Source: Plotosus lineatus (taxonomy: Eukaryota; Chordata; Actinopteri; Siluriformes; Plotosidae). From it: 64,000 nt of DNA. Position 1 is the stretch's first letter; every line of letters begins with the position of its first letter. Positions 44,441 through 55,450 of this stretch are shown here, one piece after another. The notes under the pieces are model-generated. The model was given only the letters and a program-made list of their open reading frames with translations, made no database searches and was not told the DNA's origin. The stretch covers positions 128,053,298 through 128,117,297 of the forward strand of contig CM045728.1 in assembly GCA_024760905.1 (NCBI GenBank), written 5' to 3'. The translations under genes and the position numbers were made by a program.

Positions 44441-44473
44441 TACCATTTTAATGCATTTAATAGCCTTTGCCAT
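44441..44473 (+). repeat. 33-nt inverted copy of 43693-43725 at a LINE-LINE junction
   Basis: taccattttaatgcatttaa… is the exact reverse complement of 43693-43725 in the upstream LINE. It sits precisely between the end of the first LINE reading and the start of the second. Confidence 0.9.
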
Positions 44474-45400
44474 CAGAAGGGAAGCTGAAACTCAGAAAAT
44501 GCTGAATGGGCTGAAAAGCATGGCAGATGATATACCTATGAAACGAGTATAAATGAATGCCCCAACAACCTCAAGACTCAAGTCAAGTAACCCAGGTGAT
44601 GTTCCAGCCAGCTCCAGGGAACCAGTATCGCGAGCCACAGATACAGGTAAATGGACAGACGGTGGAGAAATTTACCTACTTGGGCAGCACTCTTTCCTGT
44701 GGTGCGACCATCGATTCCGAGGTTAACGACAGAATCTCCAAAGCAAGTAGCACCTTCGGAAGACTCAGCATTACAACAAAGCTGAAAGTCTACCGTGCAA
44801 TCGTCTTTACCACATTACTCTATGGCTGTGAAACTTGGACACTATACAGAAGGCATGAGCGGCAGATTAACCACTTCCACCTCGAGTGTCTTTGCAGCCT
44901 CCTTCACCTCCGCTGGCAAGACAAAATACCTGACACAGAGGTTCTGAAGCAGGCAAATATTCCAAGTGCCACCACCACCATGCATAACACTCAGCTGAGA
45001 TGGGCAGGTCATGTCTCCCGCATGTCAGATGACCGCGTCCCAAACAGCATTTCTATGGAGAACTCACTGAAGTGACGTGCAAGGCTGGAGGGCAGAAGAA
45101 ACGTTTCAAGGACAATCTGATGGTCAACCTCAAAGACTTTTCAATTGACGTCGAATCATGGGAGAGCCTCGCTATCGACCACTCTTCCTGGCGCTGCGTC
45201 ATTTCGTCAAGAGCTCAAAGAGCAGAGGAACAACGTGTCCGGCAAGCTGAACAGAAACGGCAGCTGCAGGAAGGACAGAGCAGCCAGAACCAAAAACACA
45301 GCTCTTACCCACTCCTTCCCTACTTGTGCGAGAGGCTTTCTTGCCAGGATCGGGCTAGTCAGCCATATCCGGTCACATAAGTCCACCTCGAATACCTAAA
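44474..45400 (+). pseudogene. LINE C-terminal fragment (second LINE family)
   Basis: Frames at 44557-45075 and 45072-45380 give EKFTYLGSTLSCGATID, VFTTLLYGCETWTLYRRHER, QLRWAGHVSRMSDDRVP, GGQKKRFKDNLMVNLKDFSI and, in another frame, CARGFLARIGLVSHIRSH, a C-terminal zinc-finger-like end. The organisation matches the minus-strand fragment at 32733-33480. RT motifs are absent, so this is a truncated piece of a different LINE from the one just upstream. Confidence 0.75.
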
Positions 45401-45952
45401 GTGATGCCTGTGGTCATACTCGAAGACAAGTGATGAACGATAAATGAATAATCAAGATCATGCAACACGAAATGTAAGTGATGAAGACTTATCTGGATAA
45501 CTGCAGTTTAAAAACAAATATAATGGTTGAAAGAGAGTTTTCTGGCAACAGGCCTACAAAATTATTTTCATCCTCATTCGGTTCAAATAATATTTCTTAT
45601 TGAAGAGTGCTCGAATAACTATCAGAGTTCTGTCTAAAGTAAAACTTCTAAACTCTGAAAAGTGAAAGGAAGTGAGTGTTAATGTTTTTATTTAATGTTT
45701 CTAACTTGCAATCCAAGGTCTTTCTCTGTAAATCTGCAGGTTCAGTGCTGTCAGCTCTGTCCAGGCTTTGTTCCGAATCAAGGACATTCTCCCACAGCCA
45801 AATCAGGCTCACTAATTTAATTTCTCTCATTTTCCCCCTCTCTATGCCATGCTGTAGCGTCTCCACTTTGTTCGCATGCAGAGAGTCTAACGATTATGCC
45901 GCTCTATTAAACTTTCCATAAATTAAGCCCTAGTGTTCCCAAAACTAACTAA
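45401..45952. other. Unassigned sequence
   Basis: No feature supported. Short frames on both strands near 45650-45920 have no recognisable family. Confidence 0.4.
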
Positions 45953-46070
45953 GCTAACTGAGTTATCAAAGGCGGGCCATGTCTCTCACTGTCTATGGTG
46001 AGAGGCATGTAAAAGAACCATTGCTGACTTTCGCAAAGAGTAGGCATAAAGCCGTCAGCATGTTTCTATG
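45953..46070 (+). repeat. SINE type B body fragment (plus strand)
   Basis: gagttatcaaaggcgggcca, tgtctctcactgtctatggt and caaagagtaggcataaagcc, without a head. A tail-like piece (cttaatcctaatcagg) occurs at 46180, reversed. Confidence 0.6.
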
Positions 46071-46244
46071 ACCTGGAGAGGGACGGCGCCGCCAGGAATA
46101 AATCAGCCCAAGTCTTGCCATGAAGGCGCCCGGCGACATCCCCAGATGTTAGGGGATAAGTGAAGAAGAAGTGAACTGCTTAATCCTAATCAGGATGTCA
46201 ATCTCAGCTGAGACTGGGCAAGGGTGGGGCATGATGCACGTCAA

Positions 46245-47836
46245 AGCTGGGATAAGATGGAAAGAGTACTTTGAAGAGCTGATGAATGAGGAAAATAAGA
46301 GAGAGAAAAGAGTAGGAGAAGTGACTGTTGCACACCAGGAAGTAGCAAAGATTAGTAAGGGTGAAGTGAGGAGGGCATTGAAGAGGATGAAGAGTGGAAA
46401 TGCGGTTGGTCCTGATGACATACCTGTGGAGGTATGGAAGTGTCTAGGAGAGGTAGCAGTAGATATTCTGACAAGAACATTCAACAAGGTCGAGAGAGTG
46501 AGAGGATGCCGGAGGAATGGAAGAGAAGTGTGCCGTTGCCCATTTTTAATGACAAGGGAGAAGTGCAGAATTGTGACAACTACTAGCGCAATAAAATCGA
46601 TGAGTCATAAGATGAAGTTATGGGGGAAAAAATAGTGGGAGCTAGACTAAGGGCAGAGGTCAGCATTTGTGAACAACAGTTTGGTTTCATGCCAAGAAAG
46701 AGCACCACAGATGCAGTGTTTGCCTGGAGGATGTTAATAGAGACGTACAGAGAAGGTCAGAAGGGGCTGCATCGTGCCTTTGTGGATCTGGAGAAAGTAT
46801 ACGAGAGGGTGCCGAGAGAACAACTGAGGTATCGCATGAGGAAATCTGGAGTTGCAGAGAAGTATGTCAGAGTGGTGCAGGACATGTATGAGAGATGTAA
46901 GAAAGTGGTGCGGTGTGCTGTCGGTGTTACAGAAGAGTTCAAGGTGGAAGTGGGACCGCATCAAGGGTCAGCTCTGAGCCCCTTCTTGTCTGCTATGGTG
47001 ATGGACAGGCCGACAGACGAGGTTAGACAAGATTCCCCATGGACTATGATATTTGCGGATGACATTGTGATCTGTAGTGAGAGCAGAGAACAAGTGCAGA
47101 AAAATCTAGAGTGGTGAATGTATGCCCTGAAAAGGAGAGGAATGAAGGTTAGCTTCAGTAAGACACAATACATGTGTGTGAATGAGAAGGACCCAAGAGG
47201 AACGGTGAGGTTAAAGGGAGCAGAGATAAAGCAGGTGGTGGATTTTAAGTACCTACGCTCAACAATCCAGAGCAATGCAGAGTGTGGAAAAGAGGTGAAG
47301 AAGCGTGTGCGGGCAGGTTGGAGCAGTTGGAGAAAAGTGTCCGATGTGATGTGTGATAGAGGGTATTGGCAAGAATGAAGGGAATGAAGTGTACAAGACT
47401 GTGTCGAGGCCAACAATGTTGTATGGTTTAGAAACAGTGGCACTGAAAAAAAAGACAGGAGGCAGAGCTGGAGGTAGCAGAGATGAAAATGTTGAGGTTC
47501 TCTTTGGGAGTAACGAGGATGGATAGGATCAGGAATGTACTCATCAGAGGGACAGCACATGTTTGAGGTATTGGAGACAAAGTCAGAGAGGCTACATTGA
47601 GATGGTTTGGTCATGTACAGAGATGGGATAGTGAATATATCGGTAGTAGGATGCTCAGGTTGGCATAACCAGGCAGAAGGCCTAGAGGAAGACCAAAAAG
47701 GAGATTTATGGATATGGTGAAAGAGGGCATGAAGGCCGTTGGTGTAAGAGAAGAAGATGCAGAGGATAGGGTGTAGCGGAGGCAGATTATTTTCTTTGGC
47801 GACCCCTGAAGGGAACAGCCGAAAGGAAAAGAAGAT
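46245..47836 (+). mobile_element. RTE-clade LINE, 5' truncated and decayed (copy L4)
   Basis: Begins in the linker before RT ([18 protein letters not shown]), runs through RT fragments and the C-terminal region and ends with the 3' tail (ggcgacccctgaagggaaca) at 47836. It has more stops and frameshifts than L1, L3 or L5, so it is probably an older insertion. Confidence 0.88.
46620..47117 (+). pseudogene. LINE L4 reverse transcriptase core fragment
   Basis: 165 codons from [20 protein letters not shown] through [32 protein letters not shown] and [12 protein letters not shown], ending at a TGA (47115). The frame continues at 47118 in the same phase, so this is a point-mutation stop. The catalytic Asp residues remain although nearby residues have drifted. 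Confidence 0.85.
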
Positions 47837-47851
47837 ATACACGTACGTATA

Positions 47852-48772
47852 CAGTGGTATGAAAAAGTGTCTGAACCTTTTGGAATTTCTCACATTTCTG
47901 CATAAAATCACCATCAAATGTGATCTGATCTTTGTCAAAATCACACAGATGAAAAAAAGTGTCCGCTTTAACTAAAACCACCCAAACATTTATAGGTTTT
48001 CATATTTTAATGAGGATAGCATGCAAACAATGACAGAAGGGGGAGGAATAAGTAACTGAACCCTCTGCCTAAGGAGACTTAAAGAACAATTGAAACCAAT
48101 TTTTACCAAACAATTTAAGTCAGGCGTGTGCCCAATCACTGATGAGTGGCTTAAAGTTGCCCTGCCCACTATAAAACACACACACCTGGTAAGCATTGTC
48201 TGATGCGCACCGTGGCTTGCTCAAGAGAGCTGTCTGAAGACTTGCGATCAAGAAATACAGCTTTGTATAAAGCTGTGAAAGGATACAAAAGCATCTCTAA
48301 AGGTCTGGATGTTCATCAATCAACAGTCAGAGAAGTTGTTTGCAAATGGAGAGAGTTTGGCACTGTTGCTTCTCTCCCAAGGAGTGGCCATCCACCAAAG
48401 ATGACGCCAAGAGTTCAGCGCAGAATACTCGGAGAGGTAAAAAAAAACCAAAAAAAAAAAAAAAACCTAGAGTGTCTGCTAAAGACTTACAGAAATCACT
48501 GGTACAGTCCAATATCTCTGTGCACACATCAACTATATGTAAAACAAATAATGGCCAAGAATGGTGTTCATGGGAGGACTCCAAGGAGGAAGCCACTGCT
48601 CTCTAAAAAAAACATTGTTGCTCGTTTAATGTTTGCAAAAAGGCACTTGGACACTCCACAGGAGTTTTGGCAAAATATTTTGTGGACTGATGAAACCAAA
48701 GTTGAATTGTTTTGGGAGGAACAAATAACGTCATGTGGGGAGGAAAAATGGAATGGCTGTCTCGTAGTGTAG
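47852..48772 (+). mobile_element. Tc1-like transposon, 3' truncated
   Basis: The terminal repeat begins cagtggtatgaaaaagtgtc after TA (47850-47851), only 16 bp from the LINE L4 3' end. It runs through a long left inverted-repeat region (to about 48190) into the transposase. The right half, including the right terminus, is missing after about 48772. Confidence 0.82.
48203..48772 (+). pseudogene. Tc1-like transposase, N-terminal two thirds
   Basis: 189 codons. It begins MRTVACSRELSEDLRSRNTA, with paired helix-turn-helix region (GLDVHQSTVREVVCKWREFG, LPRSGHPPKMTPRVQRRIL), then a Lys-rich A-run where the frame slips (about 48440-48480). It ends just after the first catalytic acid (WTDETKVELF). 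The second and third acids are absent. It is a different family from the Tc1 at 33838, judged by its terminal repeats. Confidence 0.82.
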
Positions 48773-49057
48773 TACTGTATGTCTAGCACCGCTGCAGGGG
48801 GCCTCTTTGTCATCTGGCGATAGGTGACTGAATGTGGGTTCCCTCCCTCCACCACCCGTTTTAGAGGGTTTTTTTTTTTTTTTTTTGGGGGGGGGGTCTA
48901 TATTTTCAAAGAGAATCATTGTTTTATCTTTTAATCGTGATGTTATGACGAGGTGGCATGGTTAGGGATTTTATCGATATTGTCATCAATCTCTCTGGTG
49001 TAGGAGAATTCGTATGGTTGGAAGAGGGCTGGATGGCTAGTGGCCGGGGCGTCCGAA
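48773..49057. other. Unassigned sequence between Tc1 and satellite
   Basis: Contains T and G runs near 48868-48896. No feature recognised. Confidence 0.4.
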
Positions 49058-50335
49058 CTGGCGTAAGGGAGGCTCAGGCTGGTTAGGATGAGATGTTAGG
49101 GAAGCCAAGGGGCTAGCCCAGTGCTTCTCAAATAGTGGGGCGTGCCCCCCTGGGGGGGGGGCGCGATGGGATGCTGAGGGGGGCGTGTGTGACCCAGGAG
49201 AACATGCTTTTTTTCTGCCGTACTACAAGAAAGTGTAATTGCACATCCACTCCAGTAGTTGGCAGTGGCGCCCTCATTGCACATTGAGCAGGAGCTGAGA
49301 GTTGCAGTGTCATGCTTCACGTGCTCATTGTAGCCATTAATCTTGGCTTCCTCATTTTGAGAAAAAAAAATCAGCACAAATTGTTCTATTTGTTCTTGTT
49401 TTGTAGGTTAAAGTGTTTATATATTGTGCTCCTGAGTTAATGTTTCTGAAGTCAATTTGAATTAATTATTTATTTTTTATTTTCAGCAGCAAATGGTGTG
49501 GTAAGTTTGTCAAAAATGTAACAAGGATATTATTATTTTTAAATTTAAGGCAAATAGATGCACTTTCTTTTACAGACAAATAAAAAATGTTAGTTATTCT
49601 TGTAAGTTGAACTATATCTCTTTCTTTTTGTTTTATTTGTTAACAAGGATACGATATAATGAAGAGATATACCTGTAACTATATTATAGAAAAGTTATAA
49701 TTTATAGTTGCGGCGGAAAGTGGGTGGTGGGGGGGCGCGAATTGTTTTCTTCTTGCTAGGGGGGGGGCGTAACAGAAAATAATTGAGAAGCACTGGGCTA
49801 GCCTAAGAGTCAAGGTCCCCGGTGTGTGCCCCGTTGTGCATGGTCCTTCCCCCACGCCATTCAGACCCCCCCAGGAATCAGCCATCCGCGACGCAAGTTG
49901 ACCCTCAGCCATAGGTTGGGGTTGAGTCAGGCTTGGGGCAATTTCGAGTTTGGTTATCGATGAGGTGAAGTGTATTTTGGATTGCTAGAAGGGGATAATG
50001 GGGTGTGCTCCTCTAGGTTATCCAGCAGAGGGCAGGCTAAGGCCAAGTGGAAGGCAGGAGCGGGCCCGGGGCCGAGGTTAAGGCTTGGGCTTGGGGTTAG
50101 GGGCTAGAGGCTAAGGTTAGGGCTGGGGCCGGGGTATAGGTTTGGAGCTCCCGGTTCGGGGCTTGGGTCAGGCTCAGTTAGGCTGAGATGTTCGGGAGCC
50201 AAAGGCTAGCCTGAGAGTCGGGGTCCCGGTGTGCACCAGCGCGCCCGCCGTGCCAGTCCCCACCCTCGTCCTCCGATTTCCCCCCATGGACCCGTCATCC
50301 ACGAAGCAGCCCCGGAGGTTTAGGCTAGGGAGGTT
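49058..50335. repeat. Telomere-like complex satellite, block 2 (interrupted)
   Basis: Same unit as block 1 (gagatgttagggaagccaag, then ggctagcctaagagtcaagg after the MITE, then ttggttatcgatgaggtgaa and ccagcagagggcaggctaag). A second, more diverged unit begins near 50185. It lies 11.5 kb from block 1 in the same orientation. Confidence 0.85.
49119..49795. mobile_element. hAT-type MITE with 8-bp target duplication
   Basis: Termini CAGTGCTTCTCAA and its reverse complement (to 49795) are flanked by GGCTAGCC at 49111-49118 and 49796-49803. The duplicated 8-mer is part of the satellite unit as seen in block 1. It is 677 bp, GC-rich ends with AT-rich centre, and no transposase. Confidence 0.9.
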
Positions 50336-50439
50336 TCCTCTATGAGAGATAAGTACTTACCTAGGGGAGGGGGAGAAAAGGGAGGTCTGGTGTATTTCAT
50401 TGAGTCCTGTGGGATTGATGAGCATTGCCCCTGGTCCAT

Positions 50440-50620
50440 GTGAGGTGAAGTGTTTGTAGAGATGTCTGTTTAGATGTTTCCGTCGGACTATATTGTACCC
50501 GTGTTGATTCATTCTGGTTGCAATAGTGTTTCGTGTTTGTCCCACATATTGCAGTCCGCAGATGGTACAGGTTATGACATGGATGCAATTCTTTGTAAGG
50601 GGATATAAGCCGGGGTCTGC
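50440..50620 (-). pseudogene. GIY-YIG-like endonuclease end of the Penelope-like element
   Basis: Minus-strand reading shows NCIHVITCTICGLQYVGQTR followed by NTIATRMNQHGYNIVRRKHL. The C-x2-C, the GLQYVGQTRN core and a following Arg match the GIY-YIG nucleases fused to Penelope-like RTs. It lies 0.7 kb after YLDD in the reading direction, as expected. Confidence 0.72.
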
Positions 50621-51299
50621 CTTGAATAATTGTTTTGTGGTTTTATAGAAATTTTTTCCGCTTTACATTCTGGGCATAATCTGATATTCCTCGAGGGAAT
50701 GATTGGTTTCAATTTTGACTGAAATCAGCAGGTCTCCGAGGTTTTTGTGTCTTTTTATAGGCCGAGATGACCCTATAGTCCCCGAGTGTTTCCGTGCCTG
50801 ATATATACAGATCATAATTGTGTTTGATCCTGTTGTGTAGTTTGGTGTGTGGCATCGTGTAGGTTGTGATGAGTGGCAAGATTGTTTGTTTTCTTTTTTT
50901 TTTTTTCCCCCCCCAAAAGTCTTTAGAACCTGTCTCAGAAAGGATCTGGAGTAGCCCCTAGGCCTCAGGGCCCTGAATAGGATGCCCATGGCCTCCCAGA
51001 AGTCCTCCTGTCGTGAGCAGATCCTGTTGAATCGAATCAACTGGGATTTCACTAAACCTTTTGAAGGTATGTTTGGGATGTAAACTTTTTTTTTTTTTTT
51101 TTTTTTTTGGTAATAACTGGTGGGTGTCTGTTTCTTTGAAGTATAATTTTGGGTCCAACCTGTGGGTCGTGTTGAAATCGGGGCCTTTGAGCGTCGTCGT
51201 GTCCAGAAAATTTACGGTGTGCCGATCCCTAGTGTGTTTAATTTTTATGGAAGGATGGTGCGTCTTTAAAATGCTAGTGAAGTCCTCGAACGTGTCCTC

Positions 51300-51830
51300 G
51301 GCGTCTCCCCAAACTCCCATATATCGTCCAGATATCGAAAATATTGTACGGGTTTGATGGGACAGGTCGCTAAGGCTGTTTCCTCCCGATCTGCCATATA
51401 GATATTTGCATAGGAAGGGGCAAACTTTTTGCTCATTGCTGTGCCCTTGACCTGCAGGTAGTACTTGCCATCGAATTCGAAATCATCACGTTTTTAGGTT
51501 GATCTCGAAGACGGAGAATGTGATCGTCCGGGTATTTGAGAAACCGGGATTTGACTGCTTTTAGGCCGGCTTCGATGTCTATGTTGGTATAGAGGCTGTC
51601 GATTGTGAAAAGAAATGATTGGGTTGTAATTTGAATCTGTCTGACTTTGTCGATAAAGTCGTACGTGTCTTTAATATAACTAGGGTGTTTATGGGATTTG
51701 GGTAATAATCTACGTATTCGGCCAATTTATAAGTGTCACTGTTGCAGTCTGACACTATGGGTCGTCCGGGAGGGATTACATGGGGGATGCTCCAGGACGC
51801 CGGGTCATTGTGGATTTTAGGTAGCAAGTA
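51300..51830 (-). pseudogene. Penelope-like RT, palm with YLDD
   Basis: Minus-strand reading in several frames gives LLPKIHNDPASW, then FLFTIDSLYTNID (motif A Asp), then KGTAMSKKFAPSYANIYMA, then QYFRYLDDIWEFG. The catalytic YLDD codons are at 51323-51334. At least two frameshifts separate these pieces. Confidence 0.78.
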
Positions 51831-52719
51831 AAAGCGACGGGGCCGTGATCCGATCGTGTCGAGGAGATGTTTTTTGTTTTCTACTGAGGAAATTTTTGTC
51901 GATTATAATCTGTTTAACCATAGGGATTGTGTGTGTGGGGGGGGGAATGGGCTCCTCTGTTTTATAATGTTCGATTTTAGATAATTGTCTCTGAGCCTCC
52001 CACTGGTACTGTGTCCTATCCATTATCACTTTCGAGCTGCCCTTGTCCGTGGGTTTGATCGCTATATTTTTGTTCTTCAATAGTTTAAATAGGGCCTTGA
52101 CTTCAGAACTATTACGGTTAGGTCGAGTGTTATCGTGCCAATCGAGTGACCGTGTCGCGTGGAGGTTAGCCCTGATAAATTTTCTGACTTGTGGTGGTAC
52201 CTGGCTTAGTTTGGGTGTCCAGTTTGAGGCGTGTGTGAAGGGCAATTTCTGGGTCCCTGTTTTGTGTTCGAAGAAAGAGGCCAGTAGGACTCTCCTATGG
52301 AAAGTTTGGAGGTCGAATAGAGTTTGTGATTTTCTATCTTTGTCCAAGTTGAGTGAAGGGATGAATTTGAGGCCTCTGTTCAAGAGGGTCTCTTTGTCTT
52401 TGGACAATCTAAAGGATCGAGACAGATTGATGTTACGGGGCCCGTTCCCGAGATTTGGGCATTTCGGGCCTACCAGTTTAAAAATCCCAGCCAATGATTT
52501 AGGATGGATTTCGCCGTCTCTGGTCCAGTGGACGTTCTCGGAGGTCGTATTAAATTGTATTTGTGGTAATGGCGGAATGTGGTTGTTTATTTTTTGAATA
52601 CTTTTGTTCATGGCCTCCAAATTGATTCTTTCTACCGGTGTCAGTTTCCTGGAATAATTTAGTAGGGGGATCCAGATCTCCGCCATCGGGAATTTACTCT
52701 TGGCCTTTCTGAATGCCAT
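51817..52719 (-). pseudogene. Penelope-like RT, N-terminal part
   Basis: 300 codons. NRGLKFIPSLNLDKDRKSQT, TFHRRVLLASFFEHK and IAIKPTDKGSSKVIMDRTQY (the last a recognisable RT entry motif) occur in order. The frame ends near 51830, and a shifted frame continues with LLPKIHNDPASW and PPGRPIVSDCNS, so a frameshift breaks the protein. This part precedes the RT palm. Confidence 0.78.
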
Positions 52720-52795
52720 TTGAAATTGCTTGATGAATGAATGTTTTTCTCGGTGACCGTGATCTGTGGTTGATTCCGAAAGCCATAATCACAGT

Positions 52796-53902
52796 TTACA
52801 CCTGTGTACTAGGTTGGATCTTATCTAAGAGGGTGGCCGCATGTCTAAATGTAGCACCCGGGTACGATTCTATTTGGAGTTCCTGGTCGACGTAGCTCTG
52901 GATTTTGCCCAAGTTTGAGTCCCCGATATTAATTTCTTGTGTGTTACCGTTTATTTTTCTTAGGGTTCGCTCATGTCTGTTTGGCTGAAAGCCTGCGACG
53001 GGTGTGCCCGGAGTAGTCTGTGTCATCGGTTGTTCTGGGTTGCCCTGGGGGACCGGACATTGAGAATTCGCTGTCTAAGGGGTGTTGATGTTGTATGGGC
53101 TCCTGCTGTTCGGTTATCTCCCTCAGGGTGTCTGTTCGGTAAGGGTCATGCACCCGCACTGTGTGGGTGTTTTTTTTTTTTTTTTTTTTTTTTTTTGAAT
53201 ATTTTGTTCTGTCATTATGTTTTTGTCATTTGTCTGGTTATCGATCCGAGTGGCATCCGTTCGGGTGGATACCTCGGGGTTTTCGGGTGTTTTGGTTGTG
53301 CCCATCGGTGGACCGTACCGACACTCGAGGGGTCAGCCTGTGTGTTTGCATGGATTTGGGTGTCCTTCTCCTGTGGGCAGAGGGTCGTCGCTATTGGGTT
53401 GCCTGGGGCCCCTGCGAAGTGGCTCGTCGGGCCAAGGGTCGGCCTTTCCGTGGGGGCCCTCAGGGAGGAAACTCCTCCGTCGTGTCCGACTCGGTCGGCG
53501 CTACCCCACACGAGCCCTGCGCGTTAGGGCCGTGTGCGTCTTGCACCAGAGGCACCAGTATTGCTCTGGTCATGTCTAATGTGGTCTGTCAGCCTATTTC
53601 CTAAGGTTTTACCCGCCCACCTACCGGCGGTGTCGAAGAGAGCGGCCCATTCGTTTGGGATCTGCGACCTGATGGTGTCCGAGAGGTCCCGACTCACACT
53701 CTCGGTGATCTCTCAGGATGAGGTGTGTGGTGTATGCCCACTGAGTGGCACTGCCCTCAATCAGGAGGGTTGTTCTCGGGATCGGAAGGGCTGGATTAAT
53801 CGAGGTGGTCAATAGTTCGTGAATTTTATTGATAGTCGGTGGCATATCGTTCGGGTACCCCACGTTTTGTAGATGGTGGACCGTTCTGATTAAGTTGTAC
53901 AT
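52796..53902 (-). other. Possible upstream ORF of the Penelope-like element
   Basis: A chain of minus-strand frames (53902-53621, 53511-53215, 53305-53123, 53159-52971, 53026-52796) reads as polar, Pro/Thr-rich protein. It contains LIRTVHHLQNVGYPNDMPPT and DLL-like DKIQPSTQV stretches. The frames follow one another in different phases, as in a decayed ORF1. A 24-bp T run (53171-53196) interrupts it. No domain recognised; coding status is inference. Confidence 0.4.
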
Positions 53903-54119
53903 ATTTTTAGCTAATGTTTTGAGTTCGGATGGAGGCTTTGTGTGTTTTCGATAGACTGGTTATTGTTGTTCGGTCGCGAAGTGCTAGTGTGTTGTCCTCT
54001 GTTTGGGTCATTATGAATGGCGGTAGGGACCGTCCGTCACGCCCGTGCGTCGAGGAAGAGTTTGGCAGCGGACATGGGAGGGAGCGGGCGTGTCGTTCCG
54101 GACACGGGTGGAGGCTTCC

Positions 54120-54490
54120 CTACGTGCACGCCGCTTTGTGCTATCTAGTATCCCGGGCTTAGGATCACAAGTACGGTCACGCGTGTGCTCTTCCAGGCTA
54201 TAAAGGGGCTCGAAACGGTTGTATGTCTGCAGAAAATATCCAGCACCGTCACGGTTTTGGTCGCGGGGATCGGATCTAGAGTGGCCGTGGCTCTTTTCAG
54301 TGCGAGTATCCTTCCGCGTGCCCCCGTCGGCGGTGTGGCGGAGGAGCTTTGCGCCTCGTGTCGCACTATCTAATGCTCTGGCATTCAGATCGCCATTACG
54401 GTCACGCGTGCGTGCTTTTCTGGGATGTGCGGGGCTTTAATACGGTTCTTGGCGTGTGTGAAATCAACCCGCTTGCCGTGGTTTGGGTGG
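54120..54490. repeat. GC-rich repeat units left of the provirus
   Basis: Two related units carry gcgcctcgtgtcgcactatc / gctttgtgctatctagtatc, tacggtcacgcgtg and ggctcgaaacggttgtatgt. Similar words recur right of the provirus (63602 onward), so the provirus sits inside the array. Possibly long terminal repeats of the Penelope-like element. Confidence 0.6.
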
Positions 54491-54964
54491 TGTTGGAATA
54501 ATTGTATGAATTACCACATCTTTAACCTGTTTTGTTACTCCAAGTATAAATGTTGGAGACTGCTTGTTGAGGTATTTTGCAGAAACATCTCTATCTCCAT
54601 GGGAGGCAGCCGAGTGGACACAACCTTGAAGTTCTCACACAGCAACAGGATGACTCCCTAACTGCAGCTAGATAGAGAGCTGAAATGAACATTCTAAACT
54701 AGATAAAGTAGATAAGCATAGAACAATGATGAAGGTCATGATGCTGCTTCACATACACCCCTCGCCTTTATGAAATCAATATGACATGTGTAACTAGAAA
54801 TCACCCTGAAGGAATAAAAGAGGTTCTCGGTCAGGTTTCAAGCCAGAGCAGCTAGGAGACTTGTAATTGGCTATGAATCCGACTGCTCTCCTCATATGAG
54901 AATGAACTTGACTCTCTGTGTCTCCTTCCTAATGAGTGTGTGCGTGTTGATTTAGAACCTGACA
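54491..54964 (+). repeat. ERV 5' LTR
   Basis: TGTTGG…CTGACA, 474 bp. ggaataaaagagg near 54811 may serve as the TATA-like promoter element. About 13 differences from the 3' LTR by hand alignment (roughly 2.7%). Confidence 0.95.
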
Positions 54965-54970
54965 TTAACT

Positions 54971-54988
54971 TGGTCCTTCGAGCCGGAT
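54971..54988 (+). other. ERV primer-binding site, tRNA-Tyr
   Basis: TGGTCCTTCGAGCCGGAT, six bases after the LTR, is complementary to CCA plus the 3' end of vertebrate tRNA-Tyr (…CCGGCTCGAAGGA). Confidence 0.85.
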
Positions 54989-55199
54989 GCCAACATACCC
55001 GACGATTCCTGCTGATGCGGTGGACACCGGTGAAATCCTTGGCCAAGGCAACTCGAGAGTGAGTTGACATCAGACTCTATTTGGGGCCGGGAGGATCCAC
55101 CCGTCCGCAGGGATCCAAGGATCGACGGCAAGCCGAGGAGGAGATACGGGGTGAGTTAATTTCTTTTAAAAACAGAAGTGAATGAACTCGGGGAACAAA

Positions 55200-55450
55200 G
55201 GTTTAAAAAGTAAAGAGACGGTTAAATTCCGTGGAAAAAAACAAAAAAGTGAATGAGCTCGGTTTATTAGGGAAAGAAGGGAGGGACGGACTCCCCTGTC
55301 TATAAACAAAACCCTGGGTATTCTAGACAATGGCGGGTAAATAAAAGCAACACGAGGTTGCGGAGAGACCGTTAAATTCCGCGTAAAAAATAAATAAAAT
55401 ATTTAAAAAAAAAAAAAGGGAGGGCGGACTCCCCTGTCTATAAACTGAAC
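55200..55450 (+). repeat. Imperfect tandem duplication in the ERV leader
   Basis: gagacggttaaattccgtgg … gggacggactcccctgtcta (55215-55307) and gagaccgttaaattccgcgt … gggcggactcccctgtctat (55364-55443) are two copies of one segment. Confidence 0.8.

Larger units (their letters stand above)
50336..53170 (-). mobile_element. Penelope-like element, decayed
   Basis: Minus-strand reverse transcriptase followed by a GIY-YIG-like endonuclease, the layout of Penelope-like elements. The 3' boundary is near the end of satellite block 2. The 5' boundary is unclear; minus-strand coding-like frames and repeats continue to about 54480. Confidence 0.75.

Noticed and set aside
45648..45921. Short overlapping frames on both strands
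   Set aside because: No family recognised and neither strand shows coding context.
52043..54373. Plus-strand frames of 60-184 codons in the GC-rich region
   Set aside because: Antisense to the Penelope-like element or in its GC-rich leader; no recognisable domain.
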